The position numbers and the translations under genes are program-made. The notes under the pieces were generated by a model, which had not been told where the DNA came from, made no database searches, and was given only the letters and a program-made list of their open reading frames with translations. This document shows positions 61,179 to 64,000 of a DNA stretch of 64,000 nt, in pieces. The DNA comes from an uncultured Pseudomonadales bacterium (GTDB taxonomy: Bacteria > Pseudomonadota > Gammaproteobacteria > Pseudomonadales > Cellvibrionaceae). The stretch lies in the NCBI GenBank assembly GCA_947488935.1, contig CANLBN010000003.1, positions 124,001 to 188,000 of the forward strand. The letters run 5' to 3'. The number at the start of each line of letters is the position of its first letter. The first letter of the stretch is position 1.

Positions 61179-61477
61179 CTTGGGCAAATAACACTAACTG
61201 GTTTTTTGGTATGAGTCCCTTTGCGTTGTTTAGGTAATGTATAAATAATTCTTTTTGTTACGTATGAGCCATTTTTCTATAACTATTGTAATAGGGGTTT
61301 ATACAAATTTTATCGATTAATTCAATTCTGTGTTATCAAGTTCTCAGAAATTATAATTTTAATGTAATATCATCCTTTGCTAGTTGCACCTTCTTTTTAT
61401 CTGTTTACTCCCCATTAGTTTTTTGGTTTGTACATATGGTCTGTGCAAAAGGTGTATTTGTTGCGGGAGCAGTATAA
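61179..61477. other. 299-bp AT-rich gap upstream of the retropepsin operon
   Basis: No gene is supported. The sequence is AT-rich and probably holds the promoter of the following operon, but I could not pick a confident -35/-10 pair. GGGAG at 61464-61468 is the ribosome binding site of the next gene. Confidence 0.4.
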
Positions 61478-62239
61478 GTGGTTAGATATATGAATGATGT
61501 TAGACACTATCTTTTAGCTGTTTTCTTAGTTACTTTTTTGAGTTCTTGTGGAACGAACCTTAAAAAATCGAATGAGAAAGCGGATGATATAGCCGAAACC
61601 AGCCCTAGCGAGAGCGAGCTTTATCTAGTTGAAGAACTTAATAAATTAGACAAGCGTTTGAGTCAGCGGCTAGATGATTTAGAAGTATTGATTAAAAGCA
61701 ATCGTAGTTCTGTCAAAAAGAGGCCGGTCAAAAAGCCTGCAAAATCTGCATCAAATAGAGCAACAGCGAGTAAGTCTAAAAGCCTAAAATCTAGTCAGAA
61801 TAATAAAGTTATTATAGGGGAGGTCGAATGGGTTTACTTACACACATTGAACCAGTCGCTTAAATCTCGGGTCGATTCTGGTGCTACGACATCCTCTATT
61901 ACTGCTAGCAATATCCAACCTTTCGAGCGTGATGGAAAAAACTGGGTAAAGTTTGATGTTATGCATCGCGCTACGGATACAAAAGCGACGATAGAGACAC
62001 CAGTAGTACGCATTGCGCGTATTAGACAGGCATCGTCGGATAGTTATGAACGCCGCTTTATTGTCTCACTAGATATTAGCTTAGGTGATAGTTTAAAGCA
62101 GAAAGCTGAATTTAGTTTAGCCAATAGAAGCGAAATGAAATTTCCAATTCTACTAGGTAGAGAGTTCTTGCAAGACATTACATTAATCGATGTTGGCAAA
62201 AAGTTTTTGCACCCTAAATTCAAACCAGAGGATAAATAG
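61478..62239 (+). CDS. Retropepsin-like lipoprotein (RimK-associated protease family)
   Basis: The 253-aa product starts with a lipoprotein signal (FLVTFLSSCG, Cys24) and a charged, basic linker with a short coiled-coil segment (residues ~48-75). The C-terminal half is the retropepsin-like fold called ATP-dependent zinc protease in older annotations: SRVDSGATTSSI with the catalytic Asp133, later FPILLGREFLQDI. It is the first gene of an operon with a 7TM-transglutaminase-like protein (2 bp away) and an ATP-grasp ligase, a conserved neighbourhood in proteobacteria. The start is the GTG at 61478 with GGGAG upstream; ATG 61490 is an alternative. Confidence 0.8.
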   Translation: MVRYMNDVRHYLLAVFLVTFLSSCGTNLKKSNEKADDIAETSPSESELYLVEELNKLDKRLSQRLDDLEVLIKSNRSSVKKRPVKKPAKSASNRATASKSKSLKSSQNNKVIIGEVEWVYLHTLNQSLKSRVDSGATTSSITASNIQPFERDGKNWVKFDVMHRATDTKATIETPVVRIARIRQASSDSYERRFIVSLDISLGDSLKQKAEFSLANRSEMKFPILLGREFLQDITLIDVGKKFLHPKFKPEDK

Positions 62240-62241
62240 TT

Positions 62242-63762
62242 ATGTCAAATAGCCGTTGGCCTTTTTATTCTTTGATTGCTGTTCTTTTCTTTGGTGGTAT
62301 TTTTTTGAGCGTTTATCGGCATATAGAATATCAAGTGCCATGGATGCCTGGTGAAAGGCTGATTACTTGGAGTGTTGAGGCGCGTATTGAGCTGCAAGCA
62401 GATAATGAAGCAACAACGGTAAGGCTATTGAGGCCCTTAAATCAAAACAACTATTCTTTGCTCGATGAGTCTACAGCCTCGCCGGGATTCGGCGTGGCCT
62501 ATTTGGATGAGAAAAATATTATTGAATGGACCAAAAGGGAGGCTAGTGGCCCTCAAAGTCTTTTTTATCGAGCTACTTTTTTGGTTAATAATGAACAAGA
62601 GAGTGATCAAAGTAAGGCGCCTGATGTTTTGTCAGTTGTTTGGTCAGAGCCGTATCAGACCGCTGCCAATCAGGTTGTCGACCAAGTTAATCAAAGGTCA
62701 GCGGGTTCGGTTAGCTTTGCCCAGCAACTTTTTTTAGCGCTAAAAGAAAATGACGAAAATATTTCCCTGTTGAAAAAAGACGTGCCTGATGAAGCTGAGC
62801 TTGCAGTTAAATTATTAAATCAAAATAACATTTCGGCTAGCTTAATTTATGCATTAAAACTAGAGGATGGTAGGCGTCGTCAATCATTAACGACATTGGT
62901 TAAGGTCTGGTTTGATGAGGCAGGTACAGATAATAAGCAATCAATTATTTTTGATCCTATAACAGGGCAGCGTAACATTCCCGAAAACCATTTGCTTTGG
63001 TCACAAGCCTCTAAGCCAATACTTGAAGTCGTTGGTGGTTTTGATTCAATTGTGACCTTTTCTATTATTCGACAGCGAGAATCTATTGGTGCTGCTATAA
63101 AAGCGCAGCAAAATTTAGAGCAAAACCTGATTAATTTTTCTATCCATACCTTGCCGCTAGAAGAGCAGGCGCTGTTCAAAACAATCTTGTTATTACCTGT
63201 TGGTGCACTTGTCGTTTGTTTGTTGAGGATTCTTGTTGGCTTGAGAACCTCAGGTACGTTTATGCCGGTATTAATTGCCTTAGCTTTTATCCAAACATCG
63301 TTGATGACAGGTCTTGTGGGCTTTTTATTAATTGTATTTTTTGGGCTGTTATTACGCAGTTATCTTTCTCGGCTTAATTTGTTACTGGTTGCAAGAATCT
63401 CGGCAGTGATTATTACGGTTATTGCTATTATTGCTATTTTTAGTGTGATGAGTTTTAAAATCGGTCTTGTAGAAGGTTTAAAAATCACCTTCTTCCCTAT
63501 GATTATTTTGGCCTGGACAATCGAGCGTATGTCAATTCTGTGGGAGGAAGAGGGCCCCAAAGAAGTGTTTGTGCAAGGTGGTGGTAGTTTGTTGACGGCG
63601 CTACTGGCTTATTTGGCAATGACTAACGATTGGGTCAGGCACTTAACCTTTAACTTTTTAGGGATACAGCTGATTTTATTGGCATTCATTTTGGCCTTAG
63701 GTAATTACACTGGGTATCGTTTGTTCGAACTTATTCGCTTTAAAAGTATGGTGGAGAAGTAA
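62242..63762 (+). CDS. Inactive transglutaminase-like protein fused to 7TM domain
   Basis: The 506-aa product has a first membrane segment (residues ~8-23), a periplasmic domain of about 290 residues with the weak transglutaminase-like fold reported to lack the catalytic triad in this family, and a C-terminal block of about six to seven membrane helices from residue ~312 (LLLPVGALVVCLLRILVGLRTSGTFMPVLIALAFI onward). It starts two bases after the stop of the retropepsin gene and ends directly before the ATP-grasp gene, so all three are probably translated together. Enzymatic activity is not expected; a scaffold or sensor role is an inference. Confidence 0.8.
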   Translation: MSNSRWPFYSLIAVLFFGGIFLSVYRHIEYQVPWMPGERLITWSVEARIELQADNEATTVRLLRPLNQNNYSLLDESTASPGFGVAYLDEKNIIEWTKREASGPQSLFYRATFLVNNEQESDQSKAPDVLSVVWSEPYQTAANQVVDQVNQRSAGSVSFAQQLFLALKENDENISLLKKDVPDEAELAVKLLNQNNISASLIYALKLEDGRRRQSLTTLVKVWFDEAGTDNKQSIIFDPITGQRNIPENHLLWSQASKPILEVVGGFDSIVTFSIIRQRESIGAAIKAQQNLEQNLINFSIHTLPLEEQALFKTILLLPVGALVVCLLRILVGLRTSGTFMPVLIALAFIQTSLMTGLVGFLLIVFFGLLLRSYLSRLNLLLVARISAVIITVIAIIAIFSVMSFKIGLVEGLKITFFPMIILAWTIERMSILWEEEGPKEVFVQGGGSLLTALLAYLAMTNDWVRHLTFNFLGIQLILLAFILALGNYTGYRLFELIRFKSMVEK

Positions 63763-64000
63763 ATGTTCGCTAACCCATTTAGTTTGCATAAGTTGGGTAT
63801 TTTAGGCATGAACGAAAGAAACAGTCGTTATGTTTCTCGCTATAATCCTCGACACTTGTACCCCCTTGTTGACGACAAACTACAAACTAAGCAATTGTTA
63901 GAAAGCTCTGGTATTAATGTGCCAGAGCTTATTTCAACGATTAAAGAACAGTCTACGATTCAAAAGCTGATTGATTTTTTGCCCGCATCTTCTGGTTTTG
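63763..64000 (+). CDS. Alpha-L-glutamate ligase-like (ATP-grasp) protein, partial
   Basis: The start codon immediately follows the previous stop (TAAATG). The visible 79 codons begin MFANPFSLHKLGILGMNERNSRYV and continue through NPRHLYPLVDDKLQTKQLL, the N-terminus of the RimK-related alpha-L-glutamate ligase-like family found with 7TM-transglutaminase and retropepsin genes. The ATP-grasp catalytic region lies outside the window, so the assignment rests on the N-terminus and operon context. Cut by the right edge. Confidence 0.8.
   Translation, partial: MFANPFSLHKLGILGMNERNSRYVSRYNPRHLYPLVDDKLQTKQLLESSGINVPELISTIKEQSTIQKLIDFLPASSGF

Overview
The window is a chromosomal segment of a gammaproteobacterium. 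The conserved gene order recN-grpE-dnaK-dnaJ-dapB-carAB-greA ... yhbY-rlmE-ftsH-folP-glmM-tpiA-secG-tRNA(Leu)-tRNA(fMet)-rimP-nusA-infB-rbfA-truB-rpsO-pnp matches the block I know from Pseudomonas. The moderate-to-low GC content, the AT-rich spacers, and the sodium-pump decarboxylase and TRAP genes suggest a marine, Cellvibrionales-like lineage. That placement is an inference; no 16S gene is present.

Layout. (1) 1-11944: recN (minus strand, cut by the window edge), the heat-shock chaperone genes grpE, dnaK and dnaJ, then dapB, carA, carB and greA. (2) 11945-30470: an accessory block of about 18.6 kb inserted between greA and yhbY, which are neighbours in the Pseudomonas arrangement. Its left part (12.0-16.2 kb) is AT-rich and holds an orphan lipoprotein, a DUF1353 protein of the type common in phages, a divergent MarR regulator/membrane protein pair with an inverted-repeat operator, and small proteins of unknown function. 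The middle has an exported metallo-beta-lactamase-fold protein next to a HupE/UreJ-like membrane protein, a CheV coupling protein and an alkyltransferase-like protein. The right part is a carboxylate-use cluster: an oxaloacetate decarboxylase sodium pump (oadGAB), a DctPQM TRAP transporter, a CPBP-family membrane protein, and a Cache histidine kinase with a NarL-type response regulator. (3) 30505-47375: the conserved ribosome, translation and cell-envelope block from yhbY to pnp, including an initiator tRNA and a pnp leader hairpin. (4) 47495-64000: mixed genes: a C39-like/VKOR/thioredoxin fusion protein, rimO, a secreted glycerophosphodiesterase behind a Pho-box-like promoter, a chemoreceptor, an exported SUMF1-fold protein, an adenosine-kinase-like PfkB kinase, mrcB (PBP1b) with an adjacent TPR lipoprotein resembling LpoP, a DMT exporter, a phosphoesterase, and the start of a retropepsin / 7TM-transglutaminase / ATP-grasp ligase operon that runs off the right edge.

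How the genes work together. The carboxylate cluster is consistent with uptake of a C4-dicarboxylate or 2-oxoacid by the TRAP system, decarboxylation by OadGAB coupled to sodium export, and a sodium gradient that in turn drives the TRAP permease; the neighbouring two-component pair is the obvious candidate regulator. mrcB and the TPR lipoprotein form a likely peptidoglycan synthase/activator pair. The right-edge operon encodes a periplasmic aspartic-protease-like lipoprotein, a membrane protein and a glutamate-ligase-like enzyme whose joint role is poorly understood. Many non-coding elements can be read directly: intrinsic terminators, a LexA-like box, a Pho box, a MarR-type operator, an exceptional 16-bp stem between dctP and dctQ, and a small tandem repeat growing out of the 3' end of rimO. 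I found no CRISPR array, insertion sequence or complete prophage.
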